Source of the DNA: Imtechella halotolerans | GTDB taxonomy: Bacteria > Bacteroidota > Bacteroidia > Flavobacteriales > Flavobacteriaceae | Assembly (NCBI RefSeq): GCF_028743515.2 | Contig: NZ_CP117969.2 | Coordinates: 865,001 to 929,000, forward strand | DNA length: 64,000 nt | Reading direction: 5' to 3' | Shown here: piece after piece, positions 63,463-64,000 of the stretch | How the letters are laid out: every line of letters starts with the position of its first letter | Numbering within the stretch: the stretch's first letter is position 1 | The notes under the pieces: generated by a model | What the model was told of the DNA's origin: nothing | The model's database searches: none | Seen by the model: only the letters and a program-made list of their open reading frames with translations | Program-made: the position numbers and the translations under genes

Positions 63463-64000
63463 TTAATCCTCTAAATAACCGAATTTTCCGGTGTTAAAAT
63501 CATTAAATGCGGAAATTAACTCTTCTCGTGTGTTCATTACAAAGGGGCCGTGGGCTGCTATAGGTTCCTCAATGGGTTCTCCACTTAGTACTAATACAAC
63601 CGCATTTTCTAAGGCCTTAATTTCAAAAGTTTCACCATCATTTTCAAACAAGACAAAATGATTGGTAGGTACTTGTGATGATCCATTTACAACAATACTT
63701 CCTTCAATGACTAAAAGTCCAGTATTATAATTTCCAGGAAACGAGAAAGTAGCCATTCCATTGGAATTAAGCTTTACATTATACAAATGTACTGGTGAAA
63801 AGGTTTGAGCGGCTCCCTTTGTCCCATTATAGGTACCTGCAATGACTTCCACTAGACCTCCATTATCGGGTAATTCAACTTTTGAAATGTCTGAATTTAA
63901 AATCCCTTGGTATTTAGGAGTGGTCATTTTGTACTTTGCTGGTAAATTAACCCATAATTGAACCATTTGAAATTCGCCACCTTCTTGACTAAATTCCGCT
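63463..64000 (-). CDS. pirin-family protein (N-terminus cut by the window edge)
   Basis: The minus-strand frame is open from the stop at 63463 to base 64000, so the gene starts beyond the right edge. The visible internal ATG at 63966 is not the true start, because the codons before it (AEFSQEGGEFQM) continue the pirin pattern. QLWVNLPAKYKMTTPKYQGI and VLVLSGEPIEEPIAAHGPFVMNTREELISAFNDFNTGKFG match the second half of pirins of the longer YhaK-like group. It lies 35 bp upstream of the other pirin gene in one operon. Confidence 0.92.
   Translation of the reverse strand, partial: AEFSQEGGEFQMVQLWVNLPAKYKMTTPKYQGILNSDISKVELPDNGGLVEVIAGTYNGTKGAAQTFSPVHLYNVKLNSNGMATFSFPGNYNTGLLVIEGSIVVNGSSQVPTNHFVLFENDGETFEIKALENAVVLVLSGEPIEEPIAAHGPFVMNTREELISAFNDFNTGKFGYLED

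Noticed and set aside
1-64000. CRISPR arrays, rRNA, tRNA, insertion sequences, prophage or integrase genes
   Set aside because: I scanned for regular direct repeats with spacers, transposase/integrase motifs and tRNA-like cloverleaf ends and found none. Short RNA genes could still be missed by eye.

Overview
The window looks like chromosomal DNA of a Flavobacteriaceae-type Bacteroidota. The base composition is AT-rich. Four large secreted proteins end in type IX secretion (T9SS) sorting domains: two of type A and two of gliding-motility-associated type B. There are many Bacteroidota-type lipoproteins, DUF4412 and DUF4870 proteins, LytTR and NarL regulators with TPR-bearing sensor kinases, and promoter-like sequences of the TTTG / TAnnTTTG kind. 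I see no rRNA, tRNA, CRISPR array, transposase or integrase.

Layout. 1-9 kb: the start of a LytTR response regulator cut by the left edge, then a rightward run of six small secreted or lipoprotein genes (collagen-like, DUF4412 and unknowns), then a T9SS type B protein. 9-17 kb: an SDR/DUF2867 protein, a periplasmic hydroxyisourate hydrolase, and an apparent operon of a T9SS type A adhesin-like protein with an OmpA-family protein. 17-28 kb: housekeeping and accessory genes (acetyltransferase, methyltransferase, CDGSH protein), a complete four-gene RND efflux operon with its own GbsR/MarR-type regulator, a pseudouridine synthase and panB. 28-35 kb: an NTF2-like protein and a GNAT, a NarL-type two-component system with a TPR sensor, two lipoproteins (one OmpA), an AhpD-like protein with an AraC regulator, and a lipoprotein.

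35.6-54.3 kb is the most unusual accessory region. A tightly packed leftward operon of eight genes (44822 down to 35633) encodes envelope proteins: DUF4412, two related lipoproteins, DUF4870, a Tat-type lipoprotein joining a transglutaminase-like domain without recognisable catalytic residues to a VWA domain, DUF3592, a GloVer-repeat T9SS protein and a lipoprotein. Divergent from it is an ECF sigma factor overlapping a membrane-anchored TPR protein (possible anti-sigma). Convergent with that pair is a membrane-anchored TPR-CHAT protease, followed by another TPR membrane protein and a T9SS type B protein. The first and last genes of the eight-gene operon have paralogues in the 2-5.4 kb cluster, so the two regions probably share ancestry or function.

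54.6-61.2 kb holds a LytS/LytTR-type two-component system and then, behind its own terminator and promoter, a four-gene cytoplasmic operon. This encodes a standalone domain protein, an unknown protein, a fusion of a copy of that domain to a DUF6882-like domain, and a soluble M48 metallopeptidase with a TerB-like tail. I regard it as the best candidate for an undescribed system. The right end (61.3-64 kb) is ordinary: a small membrane protein, an FMN reductase, a small GNAT and two pirins, the last cut by the window edge.
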